Source: Pseudomonadota bacterium
GTDB lineage: Bacteria > Pseudomonadota > Gammaproteobacteria > Pseudomonadales > Pseudohongiellaceae
DNA length: 64,000 nucleotides
Reading direction: 5' to 3'
Assembly (NCBI GenBank): GCA_027592275.1
Contig: JAQCKF010000001.1
Span: 186,001-250,000 of the forward strand
Part shown: in pieces, positions 53,811-63,182 of the stretch
Layout: each line of letters opens with the position of its first letter
Numbering within the stretch: position 1 is the stretch's first letter
Made by a program: the position numbers and the translations under genes
The notes under the pieces: model-generated
Seen by the model: the letters and a program-made list of their open reading frames with translations, nothing else
Databases searched by the model: none
What the model was told of the DNA's origin: nothing

Positions 53811-53829
53811 AGCTTTCGCCCAGCAGTCG

Positions 53830-55227
53830 TTAGCGTTTCGAGATATCTGCCTTTGCAGTCGCCACGGCCGCCAATACCTGAGTCGGTGCGGTGCCGCCGA
53901 TATGATCGCGCGCGCCGATAGACCCTTCCAGCGTTAAGACTTCGAAGACATCTTCTGTGATGAGATCGGAGAAATTCTGTAGCTCGGCCAACGAGAGATC
54001 TGCCAGGTCCTTCTTCTGTTCGATGCCGAAGGCCACAGACTTACCTACGACTTCGTGAGCATCGCGAAAGGCCATTCCCTTCTTAACTAGATAATCTGCC
54101 AAGTCAGTGGCAGTGGCATAGCCTCTTTTCGCGGCGGCGTACATTTCGTCCTTATTGCAACTTACCGCAGGCATCATCTCGCTATACGCAAATAGGCAGT
54201 CCTTTACCGTGTCGATCAGGTCGAACAAGGGTTCCTTGTCTTCTTGATTGTCTTTGTTGTACGCAAGTGGCTGTGACTTCATTAGCGTAAGCAAGGACAC
54301 CAGATGTCCATATACACGGCCGGTCTTGCCTCGAACTAATTCAGGCACATCGGGGTTTTTCTTCTGTGGCATGATCGATGAGCCAGTGCAGAATCTATCC
54401 GGTAACTCGATGAAATTGAATTGTGCCGAGGTCCATAGTACGAGTTCCTCGGAGCATCGAGAGAGATGCATCATCAATATGCTGGCGAAGGATGCAAGCT
54501 CGATAGCGAAGTCTCGATCACTAACGGAATCTAAGGAGTTTCTAGTTGGCGCATCGAAACCGAGTTGCTCAGCCGTAAAATTTCTATCGATAGGGTACGT
54601 GGTTCCTGCTAGGGCTGCCGCACCCAAAGGGGACAGGTTAACTCTTTTGCGGCAATCGAGAAGTCGATCATAATCTCTGTCTAGCATCTCATACCAGGCC
54701 ATCATATGGTGGCCGAAGCTAACTGGCTGCGCAGTTTGAAGATGGGTGAAGCCCGGCATGATTGTACTTGCTTCCCTCTCGGCGACGCCAAGCAGGGCCG
54801 ATTGAAGCTTCGTAATCAATAGGGCAATCAGATCGATCTCGCCGCGAACGTACAGGCGAATATCAGTAGCAACCTGATCATTTCGCGAACGGCCCGTATG
54901 CAGTTTCTTGCCTACGTCGCCGATGCGCGAGGTGAGTGCCGCTTCGATGTTCATGTGAACATCCTCTAGCGCGACAGACCATTCAAAATTGTCGTCAATA
55001 ATGTCCTGTCGAATCGATTCTAGTCCATCGAGAATTTGCGATACTTCTTCCGCCGTCAAAATTCCCGCCTTGGCTAGCATCTTAGCGTGGGCGACTGAGC
55101 CGTCAATATCTTGCTGGAACAAGCGACGGTCAAAATCTACCGAGGCAGTAAATCGTTGTACGAAGGCATCTGTGGCTTCAGTAAATCTGCCGCCCCAAAG
55201 TTTGTTCTGATCCTTGCTGTTGCTCAT
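53830..55227 (-). CDS. argH: Argininosuccinate lyase
   Basis: Splits argininosuccinate to arginine and fumarate, the last arginine step. 465 residues. [31 protein letters not shown] at the start is the family opening; [17 protein letters not shown] near residue 112; [31 protein letters not shown] near 155-185 with the catalytic His; and the fumarase-superfamily signature [19 protein letters not shown] near 282 with the catalytic Ser. Tail to tail with the ABC-F gene. ATG start. Intact, and part of the Pseudomonas-type order argH ... hemC. Confidence 0.96.
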   Translation of the reverse strand: MSNSKDQNKLWGGRFTEATDAFVQRFTASVDFDRRLFQQDIDGSVAHAKMLAKAGILTAEEVSQILDGLESIRQDIIDDNFEWSVALEDVHMNIEAALTSRIGDVGKKLHTGRSRNDQVATDIRLYVRGEIDLIALLITKLQSALLGVAEREASTIMPGFTHLQTAQPVSFGHHMMAWYEMLDRDYDRLLDCRKRVNLSPLGAAALAGTTYPIDRNFTAEQLGFDAPTRNSLDSVSDRDFAIELASFASILMMHLSRCSEELVLWTSAQFNFIELPDRFCTGSSIMPQKKNPDVPELVRGKTGRVYGHLVSLLTLMKSQPLAYNKDNQEDKEPLFDLIDTVKDCLFAYSEMMPAVSCNKDEMYAAAKRGYATATDLADYLVKKGMAFRDAHEVVGKSVAFGIEQKKDLADLSLAELQNFSDLITEDVFEVLTLEGSIGARDHIGGTAPTQVLAAVATAKADISKR

Positions 55228-55284
55228 GGCTTGGCTTCACGCTGTAAGTTTGTGGGAAAGTACTGGCCGTACTTATTTGAGAGT

Positions 55285-55674
55285 CTATTTATCTGCCGAT
55301 AGCTTGGCTGTTACTTCTATCTCGATCTTCATTTTCTCATCGAGCAAGCCAGCTTCAAACATTGTGGCCGCAGGGAGAACTGAGCCGAGGTACTTCTGAA
55401 ATACCGGCCAGCAGGGTTCGAAATCTGCCTTGTTCGGCAGTATGTAGCGTATGCGTACGATCCCGGATAAATCACTACCTGCCGATTTTAGAACTTGTTC
55501 AATATTTTTCAGGCACTGGTCCGCCTGTTCGGTGACGCTCTCGGAAATAGTCATTGTCGTGTAGTCGTACCCAGTCGTTCCGGACACGAACACAAAATCA
55601 CCGTCAACTACTGCTCGGGAATAGCCGATCTTACTCTCAAATTCTGAACCGCTGGAAATTAGTTGTCTACTCAT
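55285..55674 (-). CDS. Rid/YjgF family protein lacking the catalytic arginine
   Basis: 129 residues from ATG 55674 (MSRQLISSGSEFESKIGYSRAVVDGDFVFVSGTTGYDY); the frame reaches 55686. The fold is clear: GTTGYDY, EQADQCLKNIEQVLKSAGSDLSGIVRIRYIL, and the closing strand EKMKIEIEVTAKL. In imine-deaminating RidA the segment before the last strand reads P-A-R-S/T with an essential Arg; here it reads LPAATMFEAGL, with Ala in that position. So it probably belongs to a Rid subgroup with another role, such as hydrolysing a catabolic intermediate. Follows argH's start region by 57 bases. Confidence 0.85.
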   Translation of the reverse strand: MSRQLISSGSEFESKIGYSRAVVDGDFVFVSGTTGYDYTTMTISESVTEQADQCLKNIEQVLKSAGSDLSGIVRIRYILPNKADFEPCWPVFQKYLGSVLPAATMFEAGLLDEKMKIEIEVTAKLSADK

Positions 55675-55881
55675 GGGACCTCTCAAATTAGGCCTAGAAC
55701 AGTTGTGGTTGAACGCAACTAACTGAACTGGCTATGCAGGGGGCAGCATTATAGCAGGATCGACAAAAGCTTGAACCCAATTGAAACTCTCCGCAACAGC
55801 AGCAAATTCGGACAAATCGGAGCATATGCCGTAAAATGACCTTCATTCAGCGATGAAATAAAAGATAAAGAGCAGTACACC

Positions 55882-56811
55882 ATGCCAGCTAAAACTCTTC
55901 GAATTGCTACTCGCAAAAGTCCTCTCGCCCTATGGCAGGCCCACTACGTAAAGGCTGCATTGGAAAAGGCCCACGGCGACCTAAATGTTGAATTGCTCGC
56001 CATGAGTACTCGCGGCGACAAGATTCTGGATACACCATTGGCCAAGGTAGGGGGCAAGGGCCTCTTCGTTAAAGAACTAGAGCATGCGATGTTGGAAGAC
56101 AGGGCAGATATTGCGGTGCATTCGATGAAGGATGTGCCGATGGAGTTCCCTGAAGGACTTGGCTTGGCGGTCATCTGCGAACGCGAAGACCCCGCAGATG
56201 CCTTTGTCTCTAACCATTATGGAAAAATGGCTGATCTGCCACATGGAGCAACGGTGGGCACTTCTAGTTTTCGCCGCCAATGCCAGCTTCGACAACTACG
56301 TCCGGACTTAAAGATCGCTGATTTGCGTGGCAATGTGGGCACTCGGTTGTCGAAGTTGGATGCCGGTGGATATGACGCGATAATTCTTGCTGCAGCTGGT
56401 TTAAAACGCTTGGAGCTGGAAGGGCGTATCCGCGAGAGCCTTTCTTTCGAAGACTCCCTTCCTGCAGGTGGTCAGGGAGCGGTAGGCATCGAGTGCCGTA
56501 CTCAAGATATTGAAACACTACAACTGCTCGACTGTCTTCATCATGCGGATACCGCGTGTAGGGTAGTTGCTGAGCGGGCAGTGAATGCACGTCTGCAGGG
56601 AGGCTGCCAAGTGCCGATCGCGAGCTTCGCCGAGCTCTATGGCGAGGAGTTGTATCTGCGTGCCTTAGTTGGAAACTTGGAAGGGACGCAGATAATACGC
56701 AGCGAGATTCGTGGCGACCGTCATCATGCTGAACAACTAGGCCTTACTGTTGCCGAAGATCTTTTGTCTCAGGGAGCTGAAGAAATACTCAACGCCGTGC
56801 GAGACCAATAG
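55882..56811 (+). CDS. hemC: Porphobilinogen deaminase
   Basis: Builds hydroxymethylbilane from four porphobilinogens in heme synthesis. 309 residues. [19 protein letters not shown] at the start; [31 protein letters not shown] near residue 35-65; [10 protein letters not shown] near 80 with the essential Asp-x-Pro; [34 protein letters not shown] near 125-155; and the dipyrromethane cysteine in [13 protein letters not shown] near 240. ATG start at 55882 with AAAGAGCAG upstream. First gene of hemC-hemD-hemX-hemY. Confidence 0.96.
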   Translation: MPAKTLRIATRKSPLALWQAHYVKAALEKAHGDLNVELLAMSTRGDKILDTPLAKVGGKGLFVKELEHAMLEDRADIAVHSMKDVPMEFPEGLGLAVICEREDPADAFVSNHYGKMADLPHGATVGTSSFRRQCQLRQLRPDLKIADLRGNVGTRLSKLDAGGYDAIILAAAGLKRLELEGRIRESLSFEDSLPAGGQGAVGIECRTQDIETLQLLDCLHHADTACRVVAERAVNARLQGGCQVPIASFAELYGEELYLRALVGNLEGTQIIRSEIRGDRHHAEQLGLTVAEDLLSQGAEEILNAVRDQ

Positions 56812-56863
56812 AAAGTTAAGAAATAGTTAAGAAATAGTTAAGAAATAGTTAAGAAATAGTTAA
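56811..56863. repeat. 11-bp tandem repeat between hemC and hemD
   Basis: The unit AAATAGTTAAG is repeated four times without error at 56821-56863 (the last lacks one base), preceded by a decayed copy starting at the hemC stop (GAAAGTTAAG). Each unit contains TAG and TAA, and since 11 is not a multiple of three the array puts stops in all three frames between two genes that are usually close or coupled. It is AT-rich against the surrounding sequence. Typical of slipped-strand expansion. Confidence 0.95.
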
Positions 56864-56886
56864 TGGATAGCTAAGAGCAGGCATAA

Positions 56887-57678
56887 TTGATAAACCCTAA
56901 TTCCCTATCGGGACTTACTGTTCTAATTACTCGTCCTTCGAATCAGGTAGACAGTTTGAGACGGGCAATTGAGTCCGGCGGAGCCAAGGTTCTGTCGCTT
57001 CCTCTCATCGAGATCAAGGCTCTGAATGGTGCGCAAGCCATTCAAGATTTGAAAGATAAAGTCCTGCAGTTAGACTGCTATCGGTCTCTAATTTTTATAA
57101 GCAACAATGCTGTGAGCTTTGGCGGAGAAGTCATCAACAATTATTGGCCACAGTTTCCCCTCGGTGTCGATGTAATCGCTGTTGGACCCACGACGGCGGC
57201 GGCTGCCTCAGAGCGATTCGCCTGCGAAGTGATTCAGCCAATCAACGGCATGACCAGCGAAGACATACTGCGCCTGCCTCAACTGCAAGATGTTAGCGAG
57301 AAGAAGATTGGTATTGTGCGCGGACAGGGAGGTCGAGAACTATTGGCTGACACGCTGCGCGAACGCGGCGCCATTGTCGATTATCTCGAGGCCTATAGCC
57401 GCACAGCGGTAGATTACACGAGCGCAGACTTCTGCAATAGATTACGCGAAGCCGGTGTCAATGTACTAACTGTAAGCAGCGGTGAATCACTGGATAGACT
57501 GACGCATCTATTGGCCGATAATAGAAAGAAGCTACAGCAATTGAACCTTTTGGTCCCTTCACAAAGAGTTGGACGAGAGGCAGAAAAGGCTGGATATCAA
57601 CAAGTGCACAACGCCAGTGGCGCCGATCCGTTAAGTTTTGTAAGCGCGCTGGGTGAACTCGGCATTAATCAAGAGTAA
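56887..57678 (+). CDS. hemD: Uroporphyrinogen-III synthase
   Basis: Cyclises and flips ring D of hydroxymethylbilane. 263 residues from TTG 56887, with GAGCAGG upstream; no ATG fits the family's N-terminus LSGLTVLITRPSNQVDSLRRAIESGGAKVLSLPLIEI. Typical later segments: LIFISNNAVSFGGEVI near 75, DVIAVGPTTAAAA near 100, IGIVRGQGGRELLADTLRERGAIVDYLEAYSR near 140-170, LTVSSGESLDRL near 195, and VPSQRVGREAEKAGYQQVHNA near 225. hemD is poorly conserved overall; position after hemC makes the call firm. Confidence 0.93.
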   Translation: MINPNSLSGLTVLITRPSNQVDSLRRAIESGGAKVLSLPLIEIKALNGAQAIQDLKDKVLQLDCYRSLIFISNNAVSFGGEVINNYWPQFPLGVDVIAVGPTTAAAASERFACEVIQPINGMTSEDILRLPQLQDVSEKKIGIVRGQGGRELLADTLRERGAIVDYLEAYSRTAVDYTSADFCNRLREAGVNVLTVSSGESLDRLTHLLADNRKKLQQLNLLVPSQRVGREAEKAGYQQVHNASGADPLSFVSALGELGINQE

Positions 57679-57713
57679 GCTATACTCAAGTTCACGACTT
57701 AGAAGGCAGTACA

Positions 57714-58829
57714 GTGACAGAGCAGTCAGACACACCTAAAATTTTGGACGAGATATCCAAGAGCAATGCGGCCAAGGTCAGTAGTCGATCGACTCAAAAG
57801 CAACAGACCGCAAGGCGGCGGTTTGCGGTAGTTACCATTTTCCTGTTACCCATCGTTGCCGGAGTATTGTTCCTCGCGTATCAACAAATTTCCCTGCAAT
57901 CGAAATTGGCCGAGCTTGAGCTCGAAAATCAACAGCTGAATCAGAGGCTAGCCACACAGGGCACGCAATTGGCACAGATCGAGCAGGCGCAGCTTGTTGC
58001 TCCTGAGCCAATCGAATTCGATGATTCTTCGGTGCGAGAGCTGGAATCGGCACTATCTGAGGAAATCGATAGTCTCACGTCACAGATTGGGGATCTCCAA
58101 GCCGCACAGTTGTTGACGAACGATGCGACAGATCGAGCCTGGAAGATTCTCGAGGGGCAATATCTAGTTGGGCTAGCTAATCAGAAGTTAAGGTTAGAGG
58201 GTGACGTGGTTACCGCGATCTCCCAATTAGAGATTGCAGATCAGGCGTTGGTGGATTCTGGTAGTTCGAGTGTATTCGCTGTCCGGCAGGCGATCGCAAT
58301 CGATCTACAAACACTAAGAAATATCGAGGTTCTGGATCGTGAAGGTATCTATCTGCGCTTGGACAGCCTGCTTGCAGAAATGGAAAACATCGATCTGCTC
58401 AATAGCATGCGCACAGAATTTGAAAATCGGCGTAATGCTGAATCGCAGCCGCTACAACTAGGTAGCGATGCGAACAACTTCTTAGATTCCAGCTTCGAAT
58501 TTCTAGGCTCAATATTTGTCTGGCGCGAATGGGAGGAAACACCGGAGGCTATGTTGGCTCCCGGGCAGGACGATCTTATTAAACAGAATCTACGGCTCAT
58601 GCTCGAACAGGCACAGCTCGCTCTGTTGATGCGTGACAACAGCTTGTATCAGCAGGCCATGGCGAAGGGACAGGACTGGTTTCAACGCTATGCCGTTACT
58701 AATTCAGCACAAGGGCAAGCGTTGACGAGCGAGATAAATCAACTTCGCGCAATCGACATCGACCCTCTGTTGCCCTCTTTGAGTCAGTCCTTGTCACTGA
58801 TCAATCAACTCGCAGCGAGCGAGCGGTAG
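57714..58829 (+). CDS. hemX: HemX, uroporphyrinogen-III C-methyltransferase-like membrane protein
   Basis: 371 residues from GTG 57714. A polar cytoplasmic start, one membrane helix (residues 36-58, FAVVTIFLLPIVAGVLFLAYQQI), then a coiled coil (SLQSKLAELELENQQLNQRLATQGTQLAQIEQ) and a helical periplasmic domain. Despite the old name, HemX has no methyltransferase motif; it is thought to scaffold heme enzymes together with HemY. It starts 35 bases after hemD and ends 8 bases before hemY, the standard hemCDXY arrangement. Confidence 0.92.
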   Translation: MTEQSDTPKILDEISKSNAAKVSSRSTQKQQTARRRFAVVTIFLLPIVAGVLFLAYQQISLQSKLAELELENQQLNQRLATQGTQLAQIEQAQLVAPEPIEFDDSSVRELESALSEEIDSLTSQIGDLQAAQLLTNDATDRAWKILEGQYLVGLANQKLRLEGDVVTAISQLEIADQALVDSGSSSVFAVRQAIAIDLQTLRNIEVLDREGIYLRLDSLLAEMENIDLLNSMRTEFENRRNAESQPLQLGSDANNFLDSSFEFLGSIFVWREWEETPEAMLAPGQDDLIKQNLRLMLEQAQLALLMRDNSLYQQAMAKGQDWFQRYAVTNSAQGQALTSEINQLRAIDIDPLLPSLSQSLSLINQLAASER

Positions 58830-58837
58830 ATTAGTCT

Positions 58838-60094
58838 ATGATCAAGTTATACCTGTTTAGTCTTCTCGCAATCGTTCTGGCGCTTCTAGTCAGTCTCTAT
58901 CTTGGATTCCCCGGCGACCCCGGCTATCTGCTAATAGCCTTCGGCGACACTACTTTTGAGACCAGTCTATTTGCCTTGCTCGTTGCCGTAACCGTTGTCT
59001 ATCTTGTTAGTAAACTCATTCTTATTGTGTTTCATTGGATTAATCCCTGGCACCTTATTCGTTTCGGGAGAAACTACAAAGAGCACCTGAGAGCGAAAAG
59101 TAGGAGCAAGACTATCGAGGGTCTGCTGTATTTCACTCGCGGCAGTTGGGAATCTAGCTACAACCTCCTTAAGAAGGGCATGAAGGATCCCGATGCGAGT
59201 GTCGTCAATTATCTTGCTGCGGCCTACGCAGCACATCAGCAGGGTAATAAAGACGCATGGATGAATTGTCTAGAGACCGCCGAGAATGAGTATCCGGCTG
59301 CACGCTCCACAATCAACTCGCTTAAAGCGCAACTCTTGTTCAAGTCTAATCAACTGGAACAATGCGTGGCCGTACTACAGCAGATGAAAACCAGTTCACT
59401 GAACGATGCGTCCCTGCTGCAACTTTTGAAGGACGTCTATCTGAAGCTCAACGATTGGGAGCAATTAGAAAAGTTGTTGCCAGCTCTTGAGAAGAACAGC
59501 GTGATCGATGGCCAGGAGGCCGAGCTTATTCGCGTTCGAATCTTCATGGAAAATTTATACCGGATAAGCAATCGCAGAGTGGATTTCAGTGACGTGGAGA
59601 TCGGCGCTCAGCTAGAGAAGGCCTGGAAGAAAGGCGCTGCGTCCTTCAAGCAGGATGAGAAAATCGTTAAACACTATGCCGAACTATTGTTTAAGTTAGA
59701 TCAGAAAGAACAGGCAGGCAAGGCCATAGAAGTTGCTCTGAATAAGAGTTGGAGTGACGAACTTATTAAGCGCTACGGCGAGTTGGACTTTGGCACACCG
59801 CACCGGCAGTTGTTAATAGCAGAGAGCTGGATTCAGGACAGGCCGGGAAACGCGAGGCTATTAGTAGCGTTGGGGCGAATAGCGATGCGCAACGAACTCT
59901 GGGGAAAGGCGAGAGAATATTTCGATACTAGTATTGAGATCTCGCCTACTGCCCAAGCTCATGGCGAGCTCGCGCGATTGCTGAAATTCCTAGGCGAAGA
60001 GATACTCGCCGACGAACATCAAGAGAAATTTCTGCAAGGGATTGGTATCGAGCTACCCAACCTTCCAATGCCAAAAGCCCTAGATAAAGCCTAG
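58838..60094 (+). CDS. hemY: HemY, TPR membrane protein
   Basis: 418 residues: two N-terminal membrane helices (residues 3-24, LYLFSLLAIVLALLVSLYLGF, and 40-65, ETSLFALLVAVTVVYLVSKLILIV), then TPR-like helical repeats (for example NYLAAAYAAHQQGNKDAWMNCLETAENEYP and LGRIAMRNELWGKAREYFDTSIEISP). The short H-W-I-N-P-W segment after helix two is characteristic of the gammaproteobacterial HemY, which is not the protoporphyrinogen oxidase of Bacillus of the same name. It forms a platform with HemX for late heme steps. Ends the operon. Confidence 0.92.
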   Translation: MIKLYLFSLLAIVLALLVSLYLGFPGDPGYLLIAFGDTTFETSLFALLVAVTVVYLVSKLILIVFHWINPWHLIRFGRNYKEHLRAKSRSKTIEGLLYFTRGSWESSYNLLKKGMKDPDASVVNYLAAAYAAHQQGNKDAWMNCLETAENEYPAARSTINSLKAQLLFKSNQLEQCVAVLQQMKTSSLNDASLLQLLKDVYLKLNDWEQLEKLLPALEKNSVIDGQEAELIRVRIFMENLYRISNRRVDFSDVEIGAQLEKAWKKGAASFKQDEKIVKHYAELLFKLDQKEQAGKAIEVALNKSWSDELIKRYGELDFGTPHRQLLIAESWIQDRPGNARLLVALGRIAMRNELWGKAREYFDTSIEISPTAQAHGELARLLKFLGEEILADEHQEKFLQGIGIELPNLPMPKALDKA

Positions 60095-60128
60095 AAAATA
60101 TTGGATAGGTCTAAACGCTTGATTCAGA

Positions 60129-60569
60129 TTAGAATTCGCGTTTCTCGAATTCTAATTCCACCCCGTCATACCCATTTGTCATGTACATCTTCCCCACGCG
60201 AAACTCGATTGCGTTTACATCTTTTAGGATCAAGACTAGGTTGTTATGAAGCGAGCCCGGTGGGCAGAGTTTGCGCGTTGAAACGAAAGGGTCGAAACGA
60301 AAGCCGGTGCTTTCCTGAAAATAAGAGCCGGTGATTGTGTTGCAGTCTGATGTGCCAGTGAGTCTGTTCTCAGATCGAAAATTCAAACGATATTTGCTTG
60401 GATCGTCTGGTGTGAACAGGAATCCACCCAATACTTTCATGTTTAGCAGCTGCCAATTTGTGTCTTCGAGGGCGGGGTCTTCTTGCTGGGCAAGACTGAA
60501 CTGGTTTGACGATAGAACGAGCATCAATAGAGAGCCTAAGGCTAGGCGTCGGGACAGTGTCTTTCTCAT
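60129..60569 (-). CDS. META/HslJ-domain periplasmic protein
   Basis: 146 residues. Signal peptide at residues 1-28 (LALGSLLMLVLSSNQFSLAQQ, cut near Ala-Gln). The META domain follows: EDTNWQLLNMKVLGGF, YRLNFRSENRLTGTSDCNTITGSYFQE and VSTRKLCPPGSLHNNLVLILKDVNAIEFRVG; the N-R-x-x-G-x-x-x-C-N motif and two cysteines are typical. The family includes HslJ, linked to heat shock and novobiocin resistance, and some adhesion proteins; the true role is unknown. A 16-bp direct repeat lies 25-56 bases upstream of its ATG. Convergent with hemY. Confidence 0.8.
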   Translation of the reverse strand: MRKTLSRRLALGSLLMLVLSSNQFSLAQQEDPALEDTNWQLLNMKVLGGFLFTPDDPSKYRLNFRSENRLTGTSDCNTITGSYFQESTGFRFDPFVSTRKLCPPGSLHNNLVLILKDVNAIEFRVGKMYMTNGYDGVELEFEKREF

Positions 60570-60593
60570 GATTCAGGCTTCCTGAGGAGTTTG

Positions 60594-60625
60594 CACTCTT
60601 GATGGGTTACACTCTCGATGGTTTA
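60594..60625. repeat. 16-bp direct repeat upstream of the META gene
   Basis: CACTCTTGATGGGTTA followed at once by CACTCTCGATGGTTTA, 14 of 16 bases equal. Tandem half-sites of this size, 25-56 bases ahead of a start codon, suit a response-regulator or other dimeric activator site. Not matched to a known consensus. Confidence 0.5.
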
Positions 60626-60646
60626 CATCAAGGCGGTGGACATATT

Positions 60647-61534
60647 CTACTGAGCGTCTTGCTTCCCGCCAACCCCACCACTGATTTTAATTAGCATATA
60701 ACCAAGCCAGGTCAGCATGTCGCTGAGCATCACTAAGACTCGAAAGCCCGCGACGAATATGATCAGTTGTGTGCGCGGTAGCTCGGAGGTTGCAAGTTCG
60801 GAGTATACGACCTAAAAAACACCGATGCCCTGTGGTGCGAAGATGCTGACAAAGCCTACAACGAAGGAGAAGAGGTAGTAAACCACTGTGAGAAATACGC
60901 CGTCGCTTGCCACAACCATGCCAATAGCTGACATATAGGAATAGAAAGCGCCGGCGGAAAACACCCAGAAAACTGTGCATACTGCAGTCAACTGCGCATA
61001 GGCGGTGATCGAAAGAATGAAGCTACGTTTTCTGAAATAGTGAGCTAGGGGAATAGTCGCGATACTGCCTAGGAATAATATCGAGGCCAACGTGGAATAC
61101 AATTCGTTCGAGCTGAATAAGTAAATTCCTAGAGTGGAGACAATAGCCCCGAGGATAATGGCGTAGGTGCCCTCATAGAGTACGACCAGACTGATGTCTG
61201 TTTTGCTTATACCTATATTTTTCATATCGTAGACACGTGCAAAAGTCTGCCATACCCCGCCGGGCAAGAACTTTGAGGGAATACGGTTGAGATGAATCGA
61301 GAGCAGAGTTCGAAAAGTGATCGAATTCTTTCTGTCTCTGAGAATTGTAAATGCGATGGCCGGCATTACCAGTGTAGCCAAGACCCAGAATAGGATCGCT
61401 GTCGCGAGCCCAGAGTAAGAAGCGAGGGCGAAAATGGACACGATATCCGTTCTGTTCTGAAGGAACACCGTGACAAGGAATGCGATGCTGCAAACAAGAA
61501 ATAGCCGTTGTAGCCAAAGAAGTGCGGTTTTCAT
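60647..61534 (-). pseudogene. Flippase-like membrane protein (LPG synthase TM family), one TAG
   Basis: 295 codons with eight or so membrane helices: residues 8-28, 35-60, 118-145, 150-165, 178-200, 205-230 and a C-terminal pair. LNRIPSKFLPGGVWQTFARVYDMKNIG near residue 80-105 and FVSIFAPQGIGVF near 228-240 are the conserved parts of the AglD/lysyl-phosphatidylglycerol flippase family (PF03706). A TAG at 60812-60814 replaces the Glu normally seen in PQGIGVF-E; the frame then continues VVYSELATSELPRTQLIIFVAGFRVLVMLSDMLTWLGYML to a stop at 60647. Such proteins move lipid-linked sugars or lysyl lipids across the membrane. Probably inactive. Confidence 0.8.
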
Positions 61535-61650
61535 AAGTTGGCCACTAACACCTCGAACCGCTCAAGCACTGTGTCTGATTCTTTTTTGAAAAACAGCACT
61601 TCGCTTATGTGACTGTGTAGTTTGAATGCCCAGATCGAGTAATGATAGGT

Positions 61651-63129
61651 CTAACTCTCATTGCTGTCGATGCCGAGCTCTTGCCACATTTGATCGACTC
61701 GCGCCTTCACTTCATCGCTCATGGCGATAGTGTCACCCCATTTACGAGTTGTTTCACCTTCCATCTTGTTCGTTGCATCCATGCCCATCTTCGAGCCAAG
61801 ACCCGATACAGGAGATGCAAAATCTAGGTAGTCTATCGGTGTGTTGTCAATTAGCACCGTATCGCGAATGGGATCCATGCGAGTGGTTACTGCCCAAATA
61901 ACATCATCCCAGCTTCGAATATTTACATCGTCATCGACCACGATAACAAACTTGGTATACATGAACTGACGCAGGAATGACCACACGCCCATCATCACTC
62001 GCTTGGCGTGGCCGGGATACTGTTTCTTCATGCTAACTATCGCAAGTCGGTAAGAGCAGCCTTCCGGAGGTAGATAGAAATCGATGATCTCAGGAAATTG
62101 TTTCTGTAGAAGCGGCACGAAGACTTCATTTAATGCGACGCCTAGCATTGCAGGCTCATCTGGCGGTCGGCCTGTATAGGTGCTGTGATAGATTGGGTCT
62201 TTGCGATGGGTGATACAAGTCACCGTGAACACGGGGAATTTTTCGACCTCATTATAGTAGCCAGTATGGTCACCATACGGCCCCTCGTCGGCCATCTCGC
62301 CAGGTTCTATCACGCCTTCCAAGACGAATTCCGCATTGGCTGGCACTTGCAAATCATTGGTTCGCGATTTCACGACTTCGGTCTTGCTGCCGCGTAGTAA
62401 GCCGGCGAAGGCATATTCAGACAAGGTGTCGGGCACGGGAGTAACGGTTGCCAAGATAGTAGCTGGGTCGGCACCGATAGCGATGGATATGGGGAAGGCC
62501 TCGCCCGGATGCGCTTGTTGCCACTCGCGAAAATCGAGTGCGCCGCCACGATGCGAGAGCCAGCGCATAATAAGTTTATTGGGGCCTGCCAACTGCATAC
62601 GGTAGATGCCGAGGTTCTGTCGTTCTTTCTCGGGACCTTTCGTAATAACTAGCGGCCACGTAACGAGAGGGCCAACATCTCCCGGCCAACATGTCTGGAT
62701 GGGTAAGAAGTTCAGGTCAATGTCATCACCTTCGATGATTACTTCCTGGCAGGGCGCGGACTTGCGAACACTGACGGGCATGTTAAGCACGCTCTTGTAG
62801 CTCGGCAGTGTCTCCCAAAGGTGTTTCCACCCCTTCGGTGGTTCTGGTTCTTTAAGGAAGGCTAATAATTTACCTACGTCTCTAAGACCCTCTAAGTCTT
62901 CCTGCCCCATGGCCAAAGCTATGCGCCGGGTGTTACCAAATAGATTGGTAAGCATCGGGATCTTCGAGCCTTTGGGGTTTTCGAACAGTAGTGCAGGACC
63001 GTTGCTGCGTAGTGTACGATCGCTTATCTCGGTAACTTCTAGATAAGGATCGACTTCTGTCTGGATTCGCTTGAGCTCACCCTCTTTCTCAAGAAGCTCT
63101 ATGAAGTCGCGCAAATCTCTAAATGACAT
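61651..63129 (-). CDS. ubiD: UbiD, prenylated-FMN decarboxylase of ubiquinone synthesis
   Basis: Removes the carboxyl group of 4-hydroxy-3-polyprenylbenzoate using prenyl-FMN made by UbiX. 492 residues, the E. coli size. [20 protein letters not shown] at the start; the prFMN/metal site near residue 165-200 ([32 protein letters not shown] with the Asn-Arg-His set), the catalytic Glu-Arg-Glu region in [31 protein letters not shown] near 270-300, and the C-terminal [18 protein letters not shown] near 395. Next to rho in the same order as Pseudomonas. ATG start; intact. Confidence 0.95.
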   Translation of the reverse strand: MSFRDLRDFIELLEKEGELKRIQTEVDPYLEVTEISDRTLRSNGPALLFENPKGSKIPMLTNLFGNTRRIALAMGQEDLEGLRDVGKLLAFLKEPEPPKGWKHLWETLPSYKSVLNMPVSVRKSAPCQEVIIEGDDIDLNFLPIQTCWPGDVGPLVTWPLVITKGPEKERQNLGIYRMQLAGPNKLIMRWLSHRGGALDFREWQQAHPGEAFPISIAIGADPATILATVTPVPDTLSEYAFAGLLRGSKTEVVKSRTNDLQVPANAEFVLEGVIEPGEMADEGPYGDHTGYYNEVEKFPVFTVTCITHRKDPIYHSTYTGRPPDEPAMLGVALNEVFVPLLQKQFPEIIDFYLPPEGCSYRLAIVSMKKQYPGHAKRVMMGVWSFLRQFMYTKFVIVVDDDVNIRSWDDVIWAVTTRMDPIRDTVLIDNTPIDYLDFASPVSGLGSKMGMDATNKMEGETTRKWGDTIAMSDEVKARVDQMWQELGIDSNES

Positions 63130-63182
63130 GGCTGGCCGTTTACGTTGCTAACAGGTTGAGACAGGAAATTTGCAAGAGCAGC

